A stretch of 9,212 bases of DNA, taken from NCBI GenBank assembly GCA_964384625.1, contig CAYLNH010000285.1, forward strand, positions 1 to 9,212, written 5' to 3'. Both the position numbers and the translations under genes were made by a program. The DNA is from CAYLNH01 sp964384625. GTDB taxonomy: Bacteria > Verrucomicrobiota > Lentisphaeria > JABSQK01. Of the stretch, positions 1 to 6,376 are shown piece after piece; position 1 is the first letter of the stretch, and each line of letters opens with the position of its first letter. The notes below the pieces were generated by a model that saw nothing but the letters and a program-made list of their open reading frames with translations, was not told the DNA's origin and did not search any database.

Positions 1-17
1 CCTTCCGACTCCGCCCT

Positions 18-35
18 TCGGCAGTCCTCTGCCGA
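18..35. repeat. Short perfect hairpin at left edge
   Basis: A 7-bp perfect inverted repeat (TCGGCAG at 18-24, CTGCCGA at 29-35) encloses a 4-base loop. No T-run follows on either strand, so it is not a standard intrinsic terminator. It lies just before the longer inverted repeat at 41-97, and the pair looks like a palindromic intergenic repeat unit. That identity is inferred from layout only. Confidence 0.45.
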
Positions 36-40
36 CTAGA

Positions 41-97
41 AAGAATTCCGCGTGCCTCGGCGAAGCTTCTAAGCGAAGACGGGTCCGCGGAATTCTT
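41..97. repeat. 12-bp inverted repeat, possible REP/MITE-like element
   Basis: AAGAATTCCGCG at 41-52 is perfectly complementary to CGCGGAATTCTT at 86-97, separated by 33 bases that contain smaller palindromes (GAAGCTTC at 62-69; GCTT-CT-AAGC at 65-74). The arrangement suggests a long stem-loop or the ends of a small non-coding repeat element. It lies beyond the 3' end of the minus-strand kinase gene. From 98 to the stop codon of that gene I see only one weak inverted repeat (CGTCGAT 177-183 with ATCGACG 198-204), without a T-run, and no gene. Confidence 0.45.
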
Positions 98-247
98 ATG
101 GCAGAATGATTTCGGCGGCAGAGATGGGTGCGTAATGAGACGGGATTGCAGCTGGATTCAGAATCGGATGAACTGTCGTCGATTGCAGTCGACTGTTATC
201 GACGCTGGTCGTCCGGGCGTTTCTTGCCGGAGCGCTGCTGCATCGGC

Positions 248-2746
248 TTATGGGCCGGGGACATCGATGGCGTTGAAGCATTCGACCAATTCATCGATTG
301 AATCGAACCGACGCTTCGGGTCGGTGCGGAGCGGTTTGCAGAGGATCGGGTCCCAGGCCGGCTCGATCTCGGGGCGGTAGACGCTGGGCTTTTTGCGGGG
401 CTCTGGATCGTTGTAGCCGGTGAGGAAGTAGTGAACGACCGAACTGGTGGCGAACTGCTCGGCGAGGGCGGACGGCGGCGCGCCTTCCCACTGCTCCGGG
501 GCGCAGTAGAGTGCGGTTTCCAGGACGGCCTGCGGCATCACCACGCCGGCATCGAGGACGGCATTGAGCCAGTTCTGGAAGAACTCGAAGCCGAGGATCT
601 CGAGGATGCCGAAGTCGGTGATCTGCATCCGCAGCCGCCAGAGCTCGTCCTCGGTGGCTTCCAGTTGGAACATGATGTTTTCGGGCTTGATGCTGCCGTG
701 GATAATTCCGGCGCGATGGGCGGCGGCGAGAGCGGAGGCCAGTTGGAACGCGACTTTGAGGACCTGCCGCTGGGGGATGTGGCCGTCGGCCTCGGCGTAC
801 TTGGCGCGGTAGCCGTGCAGGTTCATCGCCTTGTTATTGGGCATGGTGACCAGGCGTTCGACGATGGCGACGTAGGGCGGGTTGAAATAGGAGCCGAGAT
901 AGGGACAGATGGATTCGTGCTGCAGTCCCTGCAGCCGCTTGGTGACGTTCTCAAAGCGATTGCGGAGCTGCGGGTCGTTGGGGGTATCGAGGAACTTCAT
1001 CGCGACCTGCTGCCCGGTCTGTTCGTCTTCGGCGCGGAAGACGATGCCGAAGGGCCCGCGGCCGACCATGCCGGTGATGCGATAGCGTCCGAAGGAGGTC
1101 CCGGGGGCGATTCGGCTGATGGCTTTGGCGAAGCCGGGGCTGCGGCGGATGTCGCCGGTGCTGGTGATGGAGACGCCGCCCGTTTCGGGGCTGAGTTGGG
1201 CGCTTGCCGGCTGGGGTTGACCGGCAGCTTCGGGCACCGGCTGAGCGGCCGGGGCGGCGGTGGGTTGCGCCGGCGCCGCCGGCGGGGCCTGGGGCGGATT
1301 CGGTTCCGCTGTTGGGACCGCGGGCATCACCGGGTCGCCGGCGGGCTGGTCCGGGGGTTGGCCGACGCGGACGTAGCTGCCGGACTTGGCGGCTTCGTTG
1401 GCGGCGATGGAGCCGACAGGTTTGGCGCGGGGGATGGCGCCGCCCTTCGGCGGGCGGGCCAGTCGCAGTTTCGCCGTGGTGGTGGCGACTTCGCCGGGGG
1501 TAATGGCTTCCTGGTTGGCCAGTCTGAGTTTCGGGAATTTATCATTGCTGTCGGCGGCGGGCTGTTGAGCGGGTTGTGTCGGCGGGACGTCGGCAGTGGG
1601 CGGCGCGCCGTTCTGCTTGATGGTCAATTTGGCCTTGGGCGGGTTCGCTTGCGGCGGCGGTGCCTGCACCGGCCGGGCCTTGGGCGGCTGCTGTTGGCCG
1701 TCTTGCTTGATGATCAGTCGCGCCTGCGAGGGGGTGGGGTCGGGTTGCGCCTGGGGGATGGGCGGTGGTTGTGCGGGCGCGGCAGCCGGGGCTTGCGGCT
1801 GCACTTCGCGGCTTGGCGCCGGGGGCTGGTCGGCGGGCGCCAGGATCCGTTCGGCCCGGGCCAGGACCGCGTCGATCTCGGCATAGCTGGCAATGCGTTC
1901 GTCGCGATTGGCTTTCAGCATATCGTACAGCAGCAGGATGAGGTCGGGCGGCAGATCCTTGGCGTAATCTTCGATCTTGAAATGGACGCCGCTCATCTTC
2001 GACTGCACGAGAGCGACAAGGTTTTCCGTGAGGAAGGGGTAGCGGTCGGTGAACATCCGGCACATCAGCGCGCCCAGGGCGAAGATGTCAACGCGATGGT
2101 CGACATCGGCTTCGCCGAGGTGTTGTTCGGGCGCCATGTAGAGCGGGGTGCCGGCGACCATGCCGACGCGGGTGCGGAATTCCGTGACGTTACCGTCATC
2201 GGTCAGGTCGACGGCCTTGGCCAGACCGAGGTCGAGGAGTTTGACCAGGCCCTGGGGGCCGAGCATGATGTTCGGGGGCTTCAGATCGCGATGGATCACC
2301 TGGAACCGCTCCCAGGCGAAGGCGAGGGCGTCGATCATCCGGCGGGCGAGGACGCAGACCTCGTAACCGGTCAGTTTCGGTCCCTGTTCGAGGCGTTGGT
2401 CGAGGGTGATGCCGGGGACCAGTTCCATGGCGAAGTAGGGGAACTGGTCGTGCAGCGAGGCCTCGTAAATCTGGATGATGTTCGGATGGGTAACGCGGGC
2501 GAGAACGCGGGCTTCGCGGATGAACCGTTCTTTGACGACCATGATCTCTTCCGGGGTGGCGCCGTAGTCCTGGAAGAAGAGAAACTTGAGGGCGACGTCG
2601 CGACCGAGGTTGGTGTCGGTGGCGCGATAGACGCGACCGACGGCGCCCTGACCAATCAGTTCGTGAATCTCGAAATGATCGATCTGGTCGCCCGGTTCGA
2701 GTCGTTGCGAGGGTGTTCCCCCGTTTGTGCTCCCGGTTTCACTCAT
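248..2746 (-). CDS. Ser/Thr protein kinase fused to a C-terminal pseudokinase domain
   Basis: This is an 832-residue soluble protein with no signal peptide or membrane segment visible. Residues about 25-300 form a Hanks-type Ser/Thr kinase: glycine loop IGQGAVGRVY (31-40), ATP-binding K54 in VALKF, HRDLKPPN (152-159) with catalytic D154, DLG (172-174) in place of DFG, GTPLYMAPEQ (199-208), and the helix-F Asp D220. It should phosphorylate Ser/Thr on protein substrates in the cytoplasm; the substrate is unknown. Residues about 303-540 are a Pro/Ala/Gln-rich linker with four short related motifs (343-350, 373-380, 406-410, 426-430). Residues about 553-825 are a second kinase fold: glycine loop VGRGPFGIVF (561-570), K584, DFG (711-713) and APEQ (749-752) are present, but HRD is HGS (683-685), so the catalytic Asp is missing and the helix-F Asp is not recognisable. 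This half is predicted to be a pseudokinase. The start at 2746 is chosen because the upstream in-frame extension is basic, unlike a kinase, and would run into the promoter region. A weak GGAAAG ribosome site lies 5 bases upstream. The gene diverges from the + strand kinase at 2917. Confidence 0.93.
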   Translation of the reverse strand: MSETGSTNGGTPSQRLEPGDQIDHFEIHELIGQGAVGRVYRATDTNLGRDVALKFLFFQDYGATPEEIMVVKERFIREARVLARVTHPNIIQIYEASLHDQFPYFAMELVPGITLDQRLEQGPKLTGYEVCVLARRMIDALAFAWERFQVIHRDLKPPNIMLGPQGLVKLLDLGLAKAVDLTDDGNVTEFRTRVGMVAGTPLYMAPEQHLGEADVDHRVDIFALGALMCRMFTDRYPFLTENLVALVQSKMSGVHFKIEDYAKDLPPDLILLLYDMLKANRDERIASYAEIDAVLARAERILAPADQPPAPSREVQPQAPAAAPAQPPPIPQAQPDPTPSQARLIIKQDGQQQPPKARPVQAPPPQANPPKAKLTIKQNGAPPTADVPPTQPAQQPAADSNDKFPKLRLANQEAITPGEVATTTAKLRLARPPKGGAIPRAKPVGSIAANEAAKSGSYVRVGQPPDQPAGDPVMPAVPTAEPNPPQAPPAAPAQPTAAPAAQPVPEAAGQPQPASAQLSPETGGVSITSTGDIRRSPGFAKAISRIAPGTSFGRYRITGMVGRGPFGIVFRAEDEQTGQQVAMKFLDTPNDPQLRNRFENVTKRLQGLQHESICPYLGSYFNPPYVAIVERLVTMPNNKAMNLHGYRAKYAEADGHIPQRQVLKVAFQLASALAAAHRAGIIHGSIKPENIMFQLEATEDELWRLRMQITDFGILEILGFEFFQNWLNAVLDAGVVMPQAVLETALYCAPEQWEGAPPSALAEQFATSSVVHYFLTGYNDPEPRKKPSVYRPEIEPAWDPILCKPLRTDPKRRFDSIDELVECFNAIDVPGP

Positions 2747-2801
2747 CGATGCTTTCCATCTGTGTGGGCGGCAGGTTATCGGCCCTATTGCCAATGTACT
2801 A

Positions 2802-2829
2802 CTTATAGCCCGGCGCGCCCGTTTTGCAA
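2802..2829 (-). promoter_or_regulatory. Candidate promoter of the minus-strand kinase
   Basis: Read on the minus strand, TTGCAA (2829-2824) and TATAAG (2807-2802) are 16 bases apart and match the sigma70 -35 and -10 consensus at 4/6 and 5/6 positions. Transcription would start near 2795, giving a leader of about 50 bases. The spacer contains the first GC-palindrome copy (2810-2820), so a protein bound there would block this promoter. This is a consensus match only. Confidence 0.45.
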
Positions 2830-2844
2830 TGGTCCGGCGCGCCC
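2810..2844. promoter_or_regulatory. Twin palindromic motifs in the divergent promoter region (candidate operator)
   Basis: The 11-base sequence CCGGCGCGCCC occurs at 2810-2820 and again at 2834-2844. Each copy contains the perfect palindrome GGCGCGCC (2812-2819, 2836-2843). The copies are 24 bp apart. One falls inside the spacer of the minus promoter and the other lies between the two promoters' -35 elements. Repeated palindromes in a divergent promoter region are typical of dimeric regulator sites, but no regulator is encoded nearby and GC-rich palindromes also arise by chance. Confidence 0.35.
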
Positions 2845-2852
2845 CGTTCCGG

Positions 2853-2880
2853 TTGCTGTTTGAGGCGGTTGTGGTATATT
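2853..2880 (+). promoter_or_regulatory. Candidate promoter of the + strand kinase
   Basis: TTGCTG (2853-2858) and TATATT (2875-2880) are separated by 16 bases. The -10 matches the sigma70 consensus at 5/6 positions and the -35 only at 3/6. Transcription would begin around 2887 and leave a leader of about 30 bases before the ATG at 2917. No strong Shine-Dalgarno sequence precedes that ATG; the nearest GGAG (2899-2902) is 14 bases away. Confidence 0.4.
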
Positions 2881-2916
2881 TGTTCGAGCTGCGAACCCGG
2901 AGCCGCCGAACCAATT

Positions 2917-5900
2917 ATGGCCAGTTTCAAGTGCCCGAAATGCGGACGGAATTTCGAGTCGGCCGACGAGTCTGCCGACGCTGAACCGATCTGTCCGGAC
3001 TGCGTTGCGACCGCAGCGGACGAGACCTTGGTCCCGGCGGGCAGCTATATCCATGTCCATCCGGACCAGTCGATTGCCGGGTTTCTATCGGCGCGCGGCC
3101 TCGAAGGCGGGGTTTCTTTGACAGAGGACGGGGACGACGTTCCGGCGGCCGGCGGCGGTCGGCGCTATCGGCTCGGCGAACTGGTTGCCAGCGGCGGCAT
3201 GGGCGGCGTCTTCAGCGCCATGGATCTGAACATCCAGCGTTCGGTCGCGATGAAGGTCATGAAGGAGCGCCGGTTGAAGTCGGATCTGGACCTGTTGCGC
3301 TTCATCGAGGAGGCCCAGATCACCGGTCAGCTCGAGCACCCGGGCATCGTGCCGGTGTACGAATTGGGGATCGACGGCGACGGCAACGTCTTCTACACGA
3401 TGAAGTACGTCCACGGCCGCACCTTGCTGGACATTTTGAACGGCATCAAGGAGGGGAATGAGGAGATCATCAGCGAGTACCCGCTGAACCGGCTGCTCAA
3501 CATCTTTATGAAGGTCTGCGAGGCGATTGCCTTCGCCCACGCCAAAGGCGTGGTTCACCGCGATCTGAAGCCTGAGAACATCATGGTCGGCAGTTTCGGC
3601 GAAGTCCAGGTGCTCGATTGGGGCGTGGCAAAGATCGTCGATCCGCGGCAGAAACCGTCGCCCACAACTGCCGCGGACGACGGCCAGCCGCTGCGCGTGG
3701 TACCGTCCGCCGCCAGCCGGGTTGAGACGGTTCGCGGTACGGCGGACGAAAGCCGGCACACGATGGTGGGACGCCTGGTCGGGACGCCGCGCTACATGGC
3801 CCCCGAGCAGGTCTATGACCGTCGTGACCAGATTGACGGCCGCACCGACGTCTACGCCCTCGGCTGTATCCTGTACTACATCCTGACGCTGCACCCGCCG
3901 ATCGACGGCAACAGTGCCCAGGAAGTGATCGTCAAGGTGGCCGACGGTGATTTCGACCGGCCGTCCTACTGGAACCCGGAAGGCGGCCATCGCGACGACG
4001 GCCTGCGGGTTGAGCTCAAGCATCTGCCCGGCGGATTGATCCCGGACGCCCTGACTGCGGTGGTGATGAAGGCCATGGCGCAGAAGCGCGAGGACCGCTA
4101 TCAATCGGTCAAGGACCTCCAGGCCGACATCGAGGCCTGGCAGAGCGGGTTCGCGACCACGGCGGAAGAGGCAACCCTGTGGCGTCATTTCCTGTTGATG
4201 GTGGGCCGGCATCGCCGCGAGTTCCGCTTGCTGGCGTCGGCCAGCCTGATCCTGCTGCTGGTGGTGATCTACTCGATTGTGAAGCTCGACATTGAACGGC
4301 AGGCAGCCGTCAAGGCACGGAAGCAGGCTGAGACGGCATTTGCCGAAGCCAACGAGTTGCGGCAGCAGGCGGAATCCGCACGGGACGACGCCACGAAGCA
4401 GCGGGCGAAGGCCGAACGCGCCCTGGCCGACTTCAAGGCGGAGCAGAAGCGGCGCTTTGCGGATCGGGTCGCCTCGGCGCCGATGTTTCTTAACAAAGCG
4501 CGGAAGACCATCGCCGCCGGCCAGTTTGCCGACGCCGTCCTCGAGCTCGAAGTCGCCGCCGAATACAGTCCCGACCTGGCGGACGCCCACATGCTGCTGG
4601 CCCAGCTCCACATTGTTAGCAAGAAGTTCGCCGCCGCCAAACCCCACCTGCGCCGCTATGAAAAACTCAAGCCCGGCGAACGCCTGCGACGCAAGGCCGA
4701 CACTGACGAAATCGATGTGGACGACATTACGGTTGACGACGCCAACGACCTGCTTGCGGGCTTGGAAGAGGGCACTCTGGAGCTGTCGCCGACGGCGTCG
4801 GACGCCGTCAATCTGCTGCGTTTGTGCGAGTTGGCGGAGGCGGGCTACAGCTACGACGTCAACCGCGCGTTGATCGAGATCTTTGTGCGGCGCGATTCGC
4901 CGACCCCGCTGGTTGCGGCATTGCTGGAGAAGGCGGACCAGCGGCTGGCGATGTACCGCGAGATCCTCAACCGCGCCTGGCCCGAAAGCGGGAACAGTCT
5001 GACGATCTCGCCGGTGGGCCGGATGGTGTTGAACTTCAGCCGTCGGGAGATCACGGATCTGTCGCCGCTCAAAGGCTTGCCGATCGAGGAGTTGATCCTG
5101 GCGGCGAACGAGTCGCTGACGGATCTGGCGCCGATCCGGAATCTGAAGCTGAGAGTTCTGAACATCTCGGCGACGAAAGTGGCCGACCTGCGGCCGCTGT
5201 CGGGCATGCGTCTGCAGCGCTTGTATGCGGCGGAAACGCCGATCGCCGATTTGTCCCCGTTGAAAGGCATGCCGCTGACCCACCTGCATCTGTCGGCGAC
5301 CCGGATCAAGTCGTTGGCGCCGCTGCGCGGCATGCCGCTGCAGTGGCTGCAGCTTCACGATACCGCGGTGACCGATCTGTCACCGATTTATCATTGCCCG
5401 CTGGAGCGCCTGGGCTTCACCTATACGGACAGTCGCAACATCGAACCGCTGCGTCAGCTGAAGTCACTGCAATACATCGACGGTTGCGCCTCCGACTACC
5501 AGATCGATACCGCGGCCCGGTTCTGGCAGCGGGTGGACTCGGGCGAGATCGGCATCCAGTCGGCGCTGATACGGCGTAATCCGCAATACCTGGGCGACGG
5601 CAGCCTGACCATGACCGACGGCAAAGTGACCGCCGCCGTGTTCAACAGCACGAGCTCCTCCTATCTGGCCGATCTCGCGCCGCTGCGCGGGCAGCCCATC
5701 ACCCGGCTGAAGGTCTACAGCACGTTGCTGACGGACTTGCGCCCGCTGCGCGGCATGCCGCTGCAGCAGCTGGCTTTGACTACCGTGCCGACGGCCGATC
5801 TCGCCGTCCTGCACGATATCAAAACGTTGGTGTCGCTGACGCTCTACTCCGGCGAGAGCCGGGATCTCGCGCCGCTGCGCGGTCTCAAACTGAAAACCCT

Positions 5901-6282
5901 GAGTCTGGCGTATGCTCCGGCGATGGACTTGACGCCGGTTGCCGGGCTGCCGGTGGAGTCCCTGCTGCTGGTGAATTCGAAAATTTCCGATCTCCGGCCG
6001 CTGACCAAAATGAAGGCCCTCAAGCATCTCGACTTGACCGGCAGCACCGTGGTCAACGTCAAACCGCTGGCCGGGCTCAAGCTGGAGACCGTGCGCTTCT
6101 CACCGGAGACCGTTCGCGTCGGCATCGACGTCCTGCAGAACATGGACAGCCTGAAGACCGTCAACGGCGTCAACGCCTTCGACTACTGGCTCGCGTATGA
6201 TCGCGAGAAGGAATCCGGCTGGGGGACGAAAGTCCCGGACAACCTCGACGACGTCGACGACATGGACATGGACGACCTGTAA
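2917..6282 (+). CDS. Membrane Ser/Thr kinase with zinc ribbon, TPR and duplicated leucine-rich repeat sensor
   Basis: The protein has 1121 residues. It starts with a zinc ribbon (C6-x2-C9, C26-x2-C29), which also fixes the start at 2917 rather than the in-frame ATG at 2824. Residues about 84-410 are a Hanks-type Ser/Thr kinase with glycine loop ASGGMGGVF (91-99), K113, HRDLKPEN (214-221, catalytic D216), DWG (234-236) instead of DFG, GTPRYMAPEQ (289-298) and D311 of helix F. The segment between DWG and APE is about 60 residues, longer than usual, and rich in Ser/Thr. One membrane helix follows (about 438-455), preceded by RHRREFR, which favours kinase inside and C-terminus outside. Then come a coiled coil (about 458-515), two TPR-like repeats (about 519-585), a helical region, and two LRR blocks (about 700-860 and 895-1085) with 21-22-residue repeats of the form DLxPLxGMPLxxLxL. 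The tail is acidic (DDVDDMDMDDL). It probably transmits an extracytoplasmic signal by protein phosphorylation; ligand and substrate are unknown. It is divergent from the kinase-pseudokinase gene. Confidence 0.94.
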   Translation: MASFKCPKCGRNFESADESADAEPICPDCVATAADETLVPAGSYIHVHPDQSIAGFLSARGLEGGVSLTEDGDDVPAAGGGRRYRLGELVASGGMGGVFSAMDLNIQRSVAMKVMKERRLKSDLDLLRFIEEAQITGQLEHPGIVPVYELGIDGDGNVFYTMKYVHGRTLLDILNGIKEGNEEIISEYPLNRLLNIFMKVCEAIAFAHAKGVVHRDLKPENIMVGSFGEVQVLDWGVAKIVDPRQKPSPTTAADDGQPLRVVPSAASRVETVRGTADESRHTMVGRLVGTPRYMAPEQVYDRRDQIDGRTDVYALGCILYYILTLHPPIDGNSAQEVIVKVADGDFDRPSYWNPEGGHRDDGLRVELKHLPGGLIPDALTAVVMKAMAQKREDRYQSVKDLQADIEAWQSGFATTAEEATLWRHFLLMVGRHRREFRLLASASLILLLVVIYSIVKLDIERQAAVKARKQAETAFAEANELRQQAESARDDATKQRAKAERALADFKAEQKRRFADRVASAPMFLNKARKTIAAGQFADAVLELEVAAEYSPDLADAHMLLAQLHIVSKKFAAAKPHLRRYEKLKPGERLRRKADTDEIDVDDITVDDANDLLAGLEEGTLELSPTASDAVNLLRLCELAEAGYSYDVNRALIEIFVRRDSPTPLVAALLEKADQRLAMYREILNRAWPESGNSLTISPVGRMVLNFSRREITDLSPLKGLPIEELILAANESLTDLAPIRNLKLRVLNISATKVADLRPLSGMRLQRLYAAETPIADLSPLKGMPLTHLHLSATRIKSLAPLRGMPLQWLQLHDTAVTDLSPIYHCPLERLGFTYTDSRNIEPLRQLKSLQYIDGCASDYQIDTAARFWQRVDSGEIGIQSALIRRNPQYLGDGSLTMTDGKVTAAVFNSTSSSYLADLAPLRGQPITRLKVYSTLLTDLRPLRGMPLQQLALTTVPTADLAVLHDIKTLVSLTLYSGESRDLAPLRGLKLKTLSLAYAPAMDLTPVAGLPVESLLLVNSKISDLRPLTKMKALKHLDLTGSTVVNVKPLAGLKLETVRFSPETVRVGIDVLQNMDSLKTVNGVNAFDYWLAYDREKESGWGTKVPDNLDDVDDMDMDDL

Positions 6283-6305
6283 ATCCGCCGAGGTCGTCGG
6301 CGGAT
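6283..6305 (+). terminator. Hairpin directly after the kinase stop codon (weak terminator candidate)
   Basis: A perfect 9-bp stem (ATCCGCCGA at 6283-6291, TCGGCGGAT at 6297-6305) with a 5-base loop begins on the base after the TAA stop. The stem is stable enough to end or protect the transcript, but there is no T-run after it, so ordinary intrinsic termination is doubtful. It ends just before the polA promoter candidate. Confidence 0.4.
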
Positions 6306-6306
6306 C

Positions 6307-6335
6307 TGGACACGGAATGCATCCGGCGCTATGCT
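6307..6335 (+). promoter_or_regulatory. polA: Candidate polA promoter
   Basis: TGGACA (6307-6312) and TATGCT (6330-6335) are exactly 17 bases apart and match the sigma70 -35 and -10 at 5/6 and 4/6 positions. Transcription would start near 6342, giving a leader of about 35 bases. With the hairpin just upstream, this suggests that polA is transcribed separately from the kinase. Sequence match only. Confidence 0.45.
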
Positions 6336-6376
6336 CGTAGCCGGACCAGACAACCCACAGGGCTGGGAGTACCCCC

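Noticed and set aside
41..97. Possible tRNA or small structured RNA
   Set aside because: The fold is a single long stem with a 33-base loop; no cloverleaf arms, TTCRA-type T-loop or CCA end can be placed.
431..2863. 810-residue open frame on the + strand, antisense to the kinase-pseudokinase gene
   Set aside because: It is Gly/Arg/Asp-rich with no recognisable domain and lies opposite a frame with complete kinase motifs. It is an antisense shadow of GC-rich coding DNA.
2747..2914. Upstream in-frame start at 2914 for the minus-strand kinase
   Set aside because: The extra 56 residues are basic and low-complexity, cover both promoter candidates, and would almost touch the divergent start at 2917. 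The ATG at 2746 has a weak ribosome site and suits the kinase N-terminus.
2824..2916. Upstream in-frame start at 2824 for the + strand kinase
   Set aside because: It lies upstream of the predicted promoter -10, and the zinc ribbon begins directly after the ATG at 2917.
3085..5358. 757-residue open frame on the minus strand, antisense to the membrane kinase
   Set aside because: Gln/Arg/Val/His-rich composition and no domain; the + strand frame carries zinc ribbon, kinase, TPR and LRR motifs.
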